Below, one piece after another: positions 5,920 to 11,965 of a stretch of DNA of 17,588 bases. The notes under the pieces were generated by a model that was not told the DNA's origin, made no database searches, and saw nothing but the letters and a program-made list of their open reading frames with translations. Origin of the DNA: Candidatus Curtissbacteria bacterium RIFCSPLOWO2_01_FULL_37_9. Its GTDB lineage: Bacteria > Patescibacteriota > Microgenomatia > Curtissbacterales > GWA2-41-24. The position numbers were made by a program, and so were the translations under genes. Location of the stretch: positions 400 through 17,987 of the forward strand of contig MFBN01000043.1 in the NCBI GenBank assembly GCA_001776425.1, read 5' to 3'. Numbering within the stretch: the first letter of the stretch is position 1; each line of letters opens with the position of its first letter.

Positions 5920-6897
5920 CTATTTCTTCTTTCCCGCTCTTCTTATCGCATCAATAGTTCTATCTAAATCAAACGGGAGGATGACGAAATAACGCTTAAT
6001 ATACATCTGTCCTTTACTCTCAACACTTTTTCCTCTAAATTCCCGAAAGGGTATCTTTCCTCTTTTTAAAATATTAATTACATTTTCCATATCTCTGTTT
6101 GGGCTTTTCTTACGCCCAGCCAACCTTGAACATTTTGTTAATGATACAAAGTAACCCCTGTGGTGATTAAAAAAAGTATAAGATAAACTATTTAGAAGTC
6201 CTTGACGTAAGACCGGAGGATCTTTGGGTGGATTAGAAAGGACTTTTTTTAGCCAGTTATTAAACCTGCGAGTCAACTCGTGATTTGATGGCCCAAGCCT
6301 ACCGGCTTTCCTCTCCCTTTTAATGATTCTAATAACGCTAGTTATAGGAATTATTGTCAATTGACCTATTTCTTGGGCATTTCTACCCAACTGGGATAAC
6401 AGCAAAATGGTGTTTAATTGATGCTCATATTCTCTTTGTTGTCTGTAGTTTTTGGGATTTTTAAGATTTAATAGTTTTTCCAATGGAAATCTTTTCCGGG
6501 TTTCTTCGGAACAATTTTCCCAAAGACATTCGATAAATTCATTTATCAACTGACGAGGTCTTTCCCTATCCGGTTTATCACTATTTTTGAAACCATATTG
6601 TTTTCCTATGTCTTCAAGTGCCGCCCATGAAGAATAAAAGGCACCGGCAATATTGCGCATCCTTACCCACAAAACGCTAGCGTAATCTTCCAAAGAATTG
6701 ATAGCAGTAATATCAATGCCCCGAGGTATTTTGGGATTCCCTTTTAAAAATTTGCCATAAGCATTTTTTTTACCTTTGACAAAAGCAGCAGGAGGTTCTA
6801 TTTGGGCTCCTTCAGAAATCGCCGTTTTCAAAAACTCAAAAGTTACCGGGTGTGCATATGGATATTGTTCAGACTGAATCTGCCGGTTACGCTCCAT
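5920..6897 (-). CDS. Helix-turn-helix protein of unknown function
   Basis: The protein is 325 residues from ATG 6897 and has no recognised family. A helix-turn-helix-like segment lies near residues 170-201 (LSQLGRNAQEIGQLTIIP, then SVIRIIKRERKAGRLG), with the Gly-x-x-x-x-Glu-Ile pattern and a following helix typical of MarR-like or sigma-region-4 DNA readers. The protein is basic, especially its C-terminal 100 residues (RKKSPNRDMENVINILKRGK, final RRAGKKK). The N-terminal 150 residues are helical with several Trp. No signal peptide or membrane segment is seen. A well-spaced promoter ends 9 bases before ATG 6897, and it places an in-frame upstream GTG (6906) before the transcription start, hence the start chosen. 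A regulator of the downstream genes or a DNA-processing protein are both possible. Confidence 0.8.
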   Translation of the reverse strand: MERNRQIQSEQYPYAHPVTFEFLKTAISEGAQIEPPAAFVKGKKNAYGKFLKGNPKIPRGIDITAINSLEDYASVLWVRMRNIAGAFYSSWAALEDIGKQYGFKNSDKPDRERPRQLINEFIECLWENCSEETRKRFPLEKLLNLKNPKNYRQQREYEHQLNTILLLSQLGRNAQEIGQLTIIPITSVIRIIKRERKAGRLGPSNHELTRRFNNWLKKVLSNPPKDPPVLRQGLLNSLSYTFFNHHRGYFVSLTKCSRLAGRKKSPNRDMENVINILKRGKIPFREFRGKSVESKGQMYIKRYFVILPFDLDRTIDAIRRAGKKK

Positions 6898-6906
6898 AAT
6901 CGGCAC

Positions 6907-6935
6907 ATAATACTGATTTTTAGTTTAAAATGCAA
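6907..6935 (-). promoter_or_regulatory. Promoter of the helix-turn-helix gene
   Basis: On the minus strand TTGCAT (6935-6930), a 17-base spacer and TATTAT (6912-6907) form a good sigma70-like promoter. The -10 box ends 9 bases before ATG 6897, so the mRNA would have a leader of about 3 bases. Confidence 0.55.
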
Positions 6936-6940
6936 CTCTA

Positions 6941-6997
6941 TGGGATATAATTCTTAGTTATAAATAACGCCTTTGAGATATAATACCTATTATAAAG
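6941..6997. repeat. Direct repeat of about 24 bp, period 33
   Basis: TGGGATATAATTCTTAGTTA (starting 6941) and TGAGATATAATACCTATTAT (starting 6974) are imperfect direct repeats spaced by 33 bases, about three helical turns. Both contain a GATATAAT core. They cover the end of yebC and the upstream region of the helix-turn-helix gene, so they could be paired protein-binding sites, or simply AT-rich duplication. Confidence 0.45.
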
Positions 6998-7760
6998 AAC
7001 CTTGAATTTCCGCGAGTATATTATCGGGAATATCGAAATTAGAAAAGACTTTTTGAACATCATCTAGGGCCTCCAGCTTTTCCATCAGATTTAAGATTTT
7101 CTTAGCTGTTTCAGGATCAGTGATTTTTACAGTGGTTGACGCCTTTTTGGCAATTTCGGCACTTGCGACTGTCAAACCCTTATCAGTCAAGGCTTTTTTG
7201 ACAGCTTCCAGCTCGCCCGCTTTAGTGTAAACTATGACATCGTCTTGCATCTCCTCGACATCCTCAGCGCCTAAATCGACGGCACTCGCAAAGATCTCAT
7301 CAAAACTTTTCCCATCCTTGGCAACTGTAATCACTCCCTCTTCCGCAAATATCCAGGAAACGGCGCCAGGGGAAACAAATGTGCCGCCAGCATGCTCAAT
7401 AACACCTTTAATTTCGGCAGTAGTACGGTTTTTGTTATCGGTTGTCGCCTCGACAATTATGGCCACTTTGCCCGGTCCATAACCTTCATAAACGACTGAT
7501 TCCAGTTGTCCCAATCCTGAGCTTGCCGAAGGACCTAACCCCCGATCTATCGCCCTCTGGATATTTTCCTTGGGCATATTGACTGCCTTTGCCTGTTCAA
7601 TGGCCAGCCTCAACTTAAAATTAGAAGAAGGATCACCCCCTCCGCCTTCACGTACGGCAATCGTTACGGCATTACCAAGCTTGGTAAACACCTGCCCGCG
7701 CTTGATATCCGCTGCCCCCTTCTGGCGCTTAATGGAAGACCACTTGCTATGCCCGCTCAT
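6990..7760 (-). CDS. yebC: YebC/PmpR-family (TACO1-like) protein
   Basis: This 256-residue protein is a textbook family member: MSGHSKWSSIKRQKGAAD at the N-terminus, then FTKLGNAVTIAVREGGG, RLAIEQAKAVNMPKENIQRA and YEGYGPGKVAIIVEATTDN, with the usual C-terminal acidic domain. Members are cytoplasmic; some are described as transcription factors, while others (including mitochondrial TACO1) help ribosomes translate proline-rich stretches. A short extra stretch, GPSASSGLGQ near residues 76-85, sits in the loop before the YEGYGP motif and is encoded exactly where a dispersed mini-repeat (7515-7533) lies. A TATAAT box ends 9 bases before the ATG, without a Shine-Dalgarno site. The gene follows the TyrA-like gene by 47 bases and is probably transcribed separately. 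To the eye, the yebC-to-9487 block is richer in G+C than its flanks. Confidence 0.95.
   Translation of the reverse strand: MSGHSKWSSIKRQKGAADIKRGQVFTKLGNAVTIAVREGGGGDPSSNFKLRLAIEQAKAVNMPKENIQRAIDRGLGPSASSGLGQLESVVYEGYGPGKVAIIVEATTDNKNRTTAEIKGVIEHAGGTFVSPGAVSWIFAEEGVITVAKDGKSFDEIFASAVDLGAEDVEEMQDDVIVYTKAGELEAVKKALTDKGLTVASAEIAKKASTTVKITDPETAKKILNLMEKLEALDDVQKVFSNFDIPDNILAEIQGSL
7515..7533. repeat. Dispersed mini-repeat inside yebC
   Basis: TCCTGAGCTTGCCGAAGGA has palindromic ends (TCCT/AGGA) and closely resembles a second copy at 17491-17510. It is in frame within yebC, where it encodes most of the extra SASSG residues. Confidence 0.55.
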
Positions 7761-7769
7761 GATGCAGCA

Positions 7770-7798
7770 ATTATATAATATATTTAGAGAAGTTATAA
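7770..7798 (-). promoter_or_regulatory. yebC promoter with consensus -10
   Basis: On the minus strand a perfect TATAAT (7775-7770) ends 9 bases before the yebC ATG at 7760. A weak TTATAA lies 17 bases upstream of it as a possible -35. The region is AT-rich, so the -35 is uncertain; the -10 placement repeats that of neighbouring genes. Confidence 0.45.
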
Positions 7799-7807
7799 TT
7801 TAGGAAA

Positions 7808-9019
7808 CTACCAACTAGAATTTTCCGTGATCTCACAACCCATTTCGACAAGCCTTTCCTTGATTCTTCTATCTTTTTCCGGGTCAACTGTTTTAGGATT
7901 AATCCCCACATAGAAATCAACAACTTTATCCGGATCTTGGTATTTATGCTGCTCGTCGACTTTAACCTCTGCCCTTTGAGACAAGAACGCCGTCATGTCT
8001 GCATCTTCAAGATCAAATGGTTCCAAAAGCCTTCTTAAGGTTCCCGGTCCTTCATCCTCAACGCGAAATTTAAAACTAAACATTCTGATATTTGCATTTG
8101 TTGCCCCAATCATTCCCGCTTTTTCAAAAAGAGCTTTCACAAAGCCTTTGGGGTTATCATGATAGTCGATATTCCCCTGCAAAAACTCTTGAAAGCCATA
8201 ACCTGTAGAAAGAGCCGCCTCAAAATCCTTAGCGCTCTCTCTAACTGCCTGCATTAATTCCCATTTAGCTGGTTGATTCAAAAGCACTTCAGAAGGAATA
8301 CCAGGACCCTGACCAGCAGTTCTTCCGGAAGGTTGAGTTTGAAGCTCGGCGTTAAGTGTTGCAAAATTGTCAAACCTTTCAAGTGGAAACCCCAGTCTTT
8401 TAAGTGCAGTGAGAAAAATATGTGAGGTAGCCATCGTCAACCATTGAGCCTTTTCTATATTATGGTGCTCCCGAATATCAATAACGATGATAAATGAATT
8501 TGTGGAGAGAAATATATCCGTACCCAATCTCTTTGCACCTTCTGAATTCGGCCCAACCGTACAGACCCAGGCTTTGATCCCCATCCAGGACATATCCGGC
8601 TTGGCTCCTAAATGGAAAGGGGCAACACTGACACCTCTTCTGTCAAGATCTTCGTACATAGGAATAAGCGGGGCCTTTACGCTGCTTCCGTCAAGAACCC
8701 GATGATTTGGTGTTAGATAAGGCCAAACACTTCTTAGACGATCTTCCACACCCACATTATCTATTGCCAAAACCAAATCGGTGGAAGTCTCCACAAAGTC
8801 AAGGAAGGGATCGTCTTTTTCGCAGAATTTAACCTGCTTAAAACCAAGCGACTCCAAGGCTCTTCCTACCTTAGTACCCTGAACACCTTTCCCAACTACA
8901 GTCGCAACTCTTTGTTCGTAAGGTACAAACTGCGAAGACTCACCTTTTTCTCTTTCAGGCACAGCGCAAAATATACTCCTATAGGCTACAGATTGCAAGA
9001 GAATCGGAATTTGGGACAC
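7808..9019 (-). CDS. TyrA-like (prephenate dehydrogenase-fold) protein with ACT-like C-terminus
   Basis: This 403-residue protein has a Rossmann motif VATVVGKGVQGTKVG (38-52), LDGSSVKAPLI (109-119, matching the DxxSVK motif of TyrA enzymes), a His-containing VAPFHLGAKP stretch (132-141) at the catalytic-His position, and DIREHHNIEKAQWLTMATSH (181-200), matching the EEHD...SHLPH helix. Together these indicate an arogenate/prephenate dehydrogenase fold, NAD(P)-dependent and cytoplasmic. Residues about 313-397 (FSFKFRVEDEGPGTLRRLLE onward) resemble an ACT ligand-binding domain, as in feedback-regulated TyrA proteins. A 36-residue N-terminal extension precedes the Rossmann fold. The start is GTG 9019, directly after an in-frame TAA; no ATG precedes the fold. 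No other aromatic-pathway gene is in the window, so the substrate is inferred only from the fold and other dehydrogenation reactions are possible. Confidence 0.8.
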   Translation of the reverse strand: MSQIPILLQSVAYRSIFCAVPEREKGESSQFVPYEQRVATVVGKGVQGTKVGRALESLGFKQVKFCEKDDPFLDFVETSTDLVLAIDNVGVEDRLRSVWPYLTPNHRVLDGSSVKAPLIPMYEDLDRRGVSVAPFHLGAKPDMSWMGIKAWVCTVGPNSEGAKRLGTDIFLSTNSFIIVIDIREHHNIEKAQWLTMATSHIFLTALKRLGFPLERFDNFATLNAELQTQPSGRTAGQGPGIPSEVLLNQPAKWELMQAVRESAKDFEAALSTGYGFQEFLQGNIDYHDNPKGFVKALFEKAGMIGATNANIRMFSFKFRVEDEGPGTLRRLLEPFDLEDADMTAFLSQRAEVKVDEQHKYQDPDKVVDFYVGINPKTVDPEKDRRIKERLVEMGCEITENSSW

Positions 9020-9079
9020 TTAAACAGCTTTCGCCATCTCGCTTGCAGCAGTGATTGCAGTAAGTGACCTTAGCTTGTC

Positions 9080-9487
9080 TCATTCCACTGATACCAATCC
9101 TCTATTTCTAATATCGGTAAGAACTAACAGCTCGGGAGCCTGCCCCGCTAATGTTTTAATAAGATCCGCGTATTCAATTATCTCTTCGTCTATTGCTTTT
9201 CTGATAAATCCTCTCATATACCAGGAAATAGTCCCGGCATTCGGAAGATCTATCAACGATTTCAAGCAAGTAGCAACGGCAACAACAGTATCCGGATCGT
9301 GGGTTTCGGTAATAGTTAAACTTATGGTGCTAACAAAATTTTCTCCGCCACGTGTTTGCTTTACAATATCCGTTCTGCACACATGCGCCGCATCAAATCT
9401 TCTTGCCAAATTTCTTCTCACCTCACCCGCTGTTTCCCGAAGTTCCATAACAGTCCTATTTGAAACTCTTTCGTTTTCCATTAACAT
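9080..9487 (-). CDS. Unrecognised 135-residue protein upstream of the TyrA-like gene
   Basis: No family is recognised. The protein is mainly helical and charged: an N-terminal helix rich in Arg and Glu (MELRETAGEVRRNLARRFDA), a strand-like middle (ENFVSTISLTITETHDPDTV) and a C-terminal helix (RKAIDEEIIEYADLIKTLAG). It has no membrane segment. Adjacency to the TyrA-like gene (60 bases) made a chorismate mutase attractive, but the expected Arg/Lys/Glu pattern of either mutase class is not visible, so that label is not given. A longer reading frame on the opposite strand (9051-9497) is Ser/Leu-rich and low-complexity and looks like a shadow. ATG 9487 was chosen; a second in-frame ATG at 9481 is equally possible. 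Confidence 0.7.
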   Translation of the reverse strand: MLMENERVSNRTVMELRETAGEVRRNLARRFDAAHVCRTDIVKQTRGGENFVSTISLTITETHDPDTVVAVATCLKSLIDLPNAGTISWYMRGFIRKAIDEEIIEYADLIKTLAGQAPELLVLTDIRNRGLVSVE

Positions 9488-9488
9488 A

Positions 9489-9581
9489 TTAAATTAAAAA
9501 TCGCTTCTGAACACCATGAGTACTCAAATTATCCAAAATTGTCGCGTTTTTTTCACCTATTGACTCTATTTTTGCATTCAT
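9489..9581 (-). CDS. Possible 30-residue ORF upstream of the 135-residue gene
   Basis: ATG 9581 to TAA 9489 encodes a hydrophilic peptide (MNAKIESIGEKNATILDNLS start) that ends two bases before the ATG of the 135-residue gene. The tight spacing is suggestive of a small gene or leader peptide, yet no Shine-Dalgarno site is visible, it overlaps the opposite-strand promoter of the TPR gene, and it lacks the run of aromatic codons expected for an attenuator peptide. Confidence 0.2.
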   Translation of the reverse strand: MNAKIESIGEKNATILDNLSTHGVQKRFLI

Positions 9582-9588
9582 CTAATTT
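9560..9588 (+). promoter_or_regulatory. Promoter of the TPR gene
   Basis: TTGACT (9560-9565), a 17-base spacer and TAATTT (9583-9588) form a sigma70-like promoter. Transcription would start near 9595, giving a leader of about 14 bases before ATG 9609, with no clear Shine-Dalgarno site. Confidence 0.5.
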
Positions 9589-9608
9589 AGTTTGGTAGTA
9601 AGATACCC

Positions 9609-10298
9609 ATGATAAACAATACTCCAAAGGCAGTTGATATCCAGCAATTGACCCAGCAAGCAATCTATGCAGCCATGTCTCTCAACTGGGAAAATGCCAT
9701 AAAAATAAATAAGAAAATATTAAAACATTCAAAAACTGATATCGAGGCATTAAACCGATTAGCTAAAGCAAAAATATGTAGTGGTAACATGTCTGAAGCT
9801 CAAAAGATCTATAAGAAAGTACTAACACTGGATAAATTCAATATAATTGCCCGTAAAAATCTTAATAAAATTTCTAAATCGCCGAATTCTTCTCCTAATG
9901 GCAAAAACCATACCAATGGCCAGTTAAATACCCAAACAACTAATCTATCAGCATTATTTCTCTTTGAACCCGGTAAAACAAAATTAATCAACCTTTTAAA
10001 TCTAGCCCCGCCCCAGGTTCTTGCTACTTTAAATAGCGGAGATCAGGTTTTAATTAATCCTAAAAATCACTCAGTGACTATTTCCACAATAGATAATGTA
10101 TACTTAGGAGCATTGCCGGATGATCTTGCACACAGGCTAATTGCCTTTACAAAAGGCGGCAATAAATATGACGCTTATATAAAATGTACAAATTTGAAAA
10201 TTCTGACTATATTTATAAGAGAAGTATATAGATCCCCAAAATTTATTTCCCAGCCTTCATTTCAAACCAACCAAATTTATCCAGACGAACGCAACTAA
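9609..10298 (+). CDS. TPR-repeat protein with a conserved-looking C-terminal domain
   Basis: This 229-residue soluble protein has two to three tetratricopeptide-like helix pairs in residues about 10-90 (AIYAAMSLNWENAIKINKKI, then EALNRLAKAKICSGNMSEAQ), which mediate protein binding. A polar Asn/Ser/Thr-rich linker (about 92-112) follows. The C-terminal domain (about 115-210) has GDQVLINP, then VYLGALPDDLAHRLIAFTKG and a terminal IFIREVYRSP strand; the GDxVxL...LGxLP order is reminiscent of a HIRAN-like beta-barrel, but this is only a visual resemblance. It is one of only a few plus-strand genes, has its own promoter, and meets the 145-residue gene tail-to-tail with a single base between stops. 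Function unknown; an adaptor role is plausible. Confidence 0.85.
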   Translation: MINNTPKAVDIQQLTQQAIYAAMSLNWENAIKINKKILKHSKTDIEALNRLAKAKICSGNMSEAQKIYKKVLTLDKFNIIARKNLNKISKSPNSSPNGKNHTNGQLNTQTTNLSALFLFEPGKTKLINLLNLAPPQVLATLNSGDQVLINPKNHSVTISTIDNVYLGALPDDLAHRLIAFTKGGNKYDAYIKCTNLKILTIFIREVYRSPKFISQPSFQTNQIYPDERN

Positions 10299-10299
10299 T

Positions 10300-10737
10300 T
10301 TACTTAACTTCCGTTTTATTAATCAACTCTCCGATCTGGATAGTGCCGCCAAGTTTTGAGGGCTTTTGCTGATGCGGTTTAATTTCACCACCAGTCTCTG
10401 TAACATGACCGGGAAACTGCTTTATATCCAATGTATCAGTTGCGATCGGCTCTTCCCACGGAAAACTTTCGTCTTTAGAATGTTCGATATTCTTTTGGTT
10501 GAGATTTGTTAATTTAGATGACTCTGTTAGGTGATGCGAAATTTCTGGAGCCAAGTTTATTCTATCTACCAGGTTGTTCTTATTTTCTACATTTTCCTTT
10601 TTAATTTCTTGATTAACATTATTAACTGCATTTTTTGAGGACAATTTCATAATTTTGTTCTGTTCTTTCAAAAGTGAAATAAAAGCAATTATGAAAGAGA
10701 TAACTAAAACGCCTATTCCCAGACTAACAAAAATCAT
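10300..10737 (-). CDS. Small membrane-anchored protein with a disordered tail
   Basis: This 145-residue protein has a single N-terminal membrane helix (MIFVSLGIGVLVISFIIAFI) followed by a basic stretch (LLKEQNKIMKLSSK) and a long polar Asn/Lys/Glu-rich region without evident fold, ending near a short conserved-looking GGTIQIGELINKT. By the positive-inside rule the tail would face the cytoplasm. It overlaps the LytR_C gene by four bases (ATGA at 10737-10734), so the two are translationally coupled and their products may act together at the envelope. No family was recognised. Confidence 0.8.
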   Translation of the reverse strand: MIFVSLGIGVLVISFIIAFISLLKEQNKIMKLSSKNAVNNVNQEIKKENVENKNNLVDRINLAPEISHHLTESSKLTNLNQKNIEHSKDESFPWEEPIATDTLDIKQFPGHVTETGGEIKPHQQKPSKLGGTIQIGELINKTEVK

Positions 10738-11717
10738 TGGTAATATCTTTTTGCGAAATCACGGCCGATAATTAGCGTAATCTGCTCATCACCCGCCTCA
10801 TTTTGCCGGCTAAATATATCACAATCGAATATTTTTGCCAAACTACGGGCAGCATACGATTTTTTACCTGATACAAAAATCTTAGTTTGATCCTCTACTT
10901 CATCAACATATTTAGAATCGTTAACATGAAAGCCAACTGTATTAATAAAATCAGCAGCTAATAATCCAACAGATGAATTGCCGGAAGCATTCTGCAAGTT
11001 TAACTTATAATTTGAATTAATTAATGCATTATTATCCAGATATGGTGTAATTTTTGCGTTAAATGCTTCTTCGTCTACACCAATAACTTTTTGCTTATCA
11101 GCAGTTACAATCTCCTGACTTAAATTAGATAAATCAACGATTTCTACCCTATTTATGCTTAAAGATTTAATTTGCCACCATAACTTAAACAGGTCTTTTC
11201 GAGTAACATTTGTTTCCTTTACACTTTTGTTCATTCCTTTGACAATAACAAGAGGTGTACCCAAAGATGCGAAATTTTTAAACATCTGATTTATATTTTC
11301 TTTATTTAAACTGTCATTATTTTTTAGAAAAAGATAATACTTAATATCCGCACGAAACGCCAATGACAAGATTTTTGTCAATTCCTGTCCGTTATTTTCA
11401 TTAACTGCTTTTGAAAGTTTCTGCAAAGGGTTCTGCTGTTTTCCCGTAAAATAATATTTATCTTCGCCTAATTTAAAAATAACAATTCTTTTAGGCTCAG
11501 TCTGATACACCACAACTGCTGCAGGATTTGTCCCTGAAGCCATTACAAAAGAAGATTTAGAATCCCATTTTGATTCCCCCAGATATTTTTTAAGAGAAAA
11601 TGTTTTAATTAACCCGTTCAGAATAGCAAAAATTAGGGCAATCGAAATAAAAATTGCCAGTATATTACCCCACTGCTTTTGAAATTGGCGTCTTTGCCAG
11701 GCTGGATATTTTGTCAT
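10734..11717 (-). CDS. Membrane-anchored protein with LytR C-terminal domain and degenerate LCP-like middle
   Basis: The protein is 327 residues from ATG 11717 (a TTG lies one codon earlier). After a basic cytoplasmic start (KYPAWQRRQFQKQW) comes one membrane helix (about 18-37, NILAIFISIALIFAILNGLI), then an extracellular region. Residues about 60-200 loosely follow the LytR-CpsA-Psr layout, but without its catalytic Arg/Asp motifs. Residues about 238-324 fit the LytR_C domain: LQNASGNSSVGLLAADFINT, then GFHVND, and IFVSGKKSYAARSLAKIF. Such proteins act in attaching or managing wall-associated polymers in other bacteria; here the catalytic part looks inactive, so a structural or binding role is inferred. 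It precedes the 145-residue gene with an ATGA overlap and follows the 45-residue gene. Confidence 0.8.
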   Translation of the reverse strand: MTKYPAWQRRQFQKQWGNILAIFISIALIFAILNGLIKTFSLKKYLGESKWDSKSSFVMASGTNPAAVVVYQTEPKRIVIFKLGEDKYYFTGKQQNPLQKLSKAVNENNGQELTKILSLAFRADIKYYLFLKNNDSLNKENINQMFKNFASLGTPLVIVKGMNKSVKETNVTRKDLFKLWWQIKSLSINRVEIVDLSNLSQEIVTADKQKVIGVDEEAFNAKITPYLDNNALINSNYKLNLQNASGNSSVGLLAADFINTVGFHVNDSKYVDEVEDQTKIFVSGKKSYAARSLAKIFDCDIFSRQNEAGDEQITLIIGRDFAKRYYQ

Positions 11718-11746
11718 CAAATTACCAGCTCAGCGCCCTAAAATAC

Positions 11747-11767
11747 CCTTTAAGCTTTCGCTTAAGG
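11747..11767 (-). other. GAAA-tetraloop hairpin between the 45-residue and LytR_C genes
   Basis: On the minus strand CCTTAAGC-GAAA-GCTTAAAGG folds into an eight-pair stem with one bulged A, capped by a GAAA (GNRA) tetraloop. It starts 3 bases after the stop of the 45-residue gene. Only a short TATTTT tract follows, so it may be a weak terminator or a processing/stability element that sets different levels for the small gene and the genes after it. Confidence 0.5.
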
Positions 11768-11769
11768 AT

Positions 11770-11907
11770 TTATCCCTTACCTTTTTTACCGAGGATCTCT
11801 ACTTTAGGAGGAGTATATACCCTAATCGATTTAAGAGCTTCTTTTTCTAGTATTTTTTTCTTCTGCTTTTTTTTCTCACCTTTATAAAATCCCCCATATG
11901 AGCCCAT
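11770..11907 (-). CDS. 45-residue basic protein
   Basis: ATG 11907 to TAA 11770 encodes 45 residues: a Gly/Tyr-rich start (MGSYGGFYKG), a dense Lys/Glu helix (EKKKQKKKILEKEALKSIRV) and a Pro-containing end (TPPKVEILGKKGKG). It is preceded by AAAGGAGGG (11924-11916) eight bases from the ATG, the best ribosome site in the window, and by a promoter TTGCCG-17-TAAAAT. No cysteine or membrane segment is seen. The strong initiation signals suggest high expression; the charge suggests RNA, ribosome or nucleic-acid binding, but this is inference and no family name is known to me. It lies between the Kef gene and the LytR_C gene on the same strand. Confidence 0.8.
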   Translation of the reverse strand: MGSYGGFYKGEKKKQKKKILEKEALKSIRVYTPPKVEILGKKGKG

Positions 11908-11915
11908 ATTGATTG

Positions 11916-11959
11916 CCCTCCTTTACATTAATTTTAACAAGCAAATTAGAATTCGGCAA
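11916..11959 (-). promoter_or_regulatory. Promoter and strong ribosome site of the 45-residue gene
   Basis: On the minus strand TTGCCG (11959-11954), exactly 17 bases, then TAAAAT (11936-11931), then AAAGGAGGG (11924-11916). A perfect 9-bp inverted repeat TTTTAACAA / TTGTTAAAA (11932-11940 with 11963-11971) brackets the -35 and spacer and could be an operator or a hairpin at the end of the Kef transcript. Confidence 0.6.
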
Positions 11960-11965
11960 GAATTG

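Noticed and set aside
8979..9083. 34-residue Cys-rich frame starting in an ATGA overlap with the 135-residue gene
   Set aside because: The CNHCCK pattern and coupling are tempting, but it overlaps the N-terminus of the TyrA-like gene and has no ribosome site; probably chance.
9080..9487. Chorismate mutase as the identity of the 135-residue protein
   Set aside because: This was suggested only by the TyrA-like neighbour; the Arg/Lys/Glu active-site patterns of AroQ and AroH types are not visible.
9051..9497. Plus-strand 148-residue frame opposite the 135-residue gene
   Set aside because: It is Ser/Leu/Val-rich with no motif and no promoter or ribosome site, while the minus-strand frame has normal charged helices.
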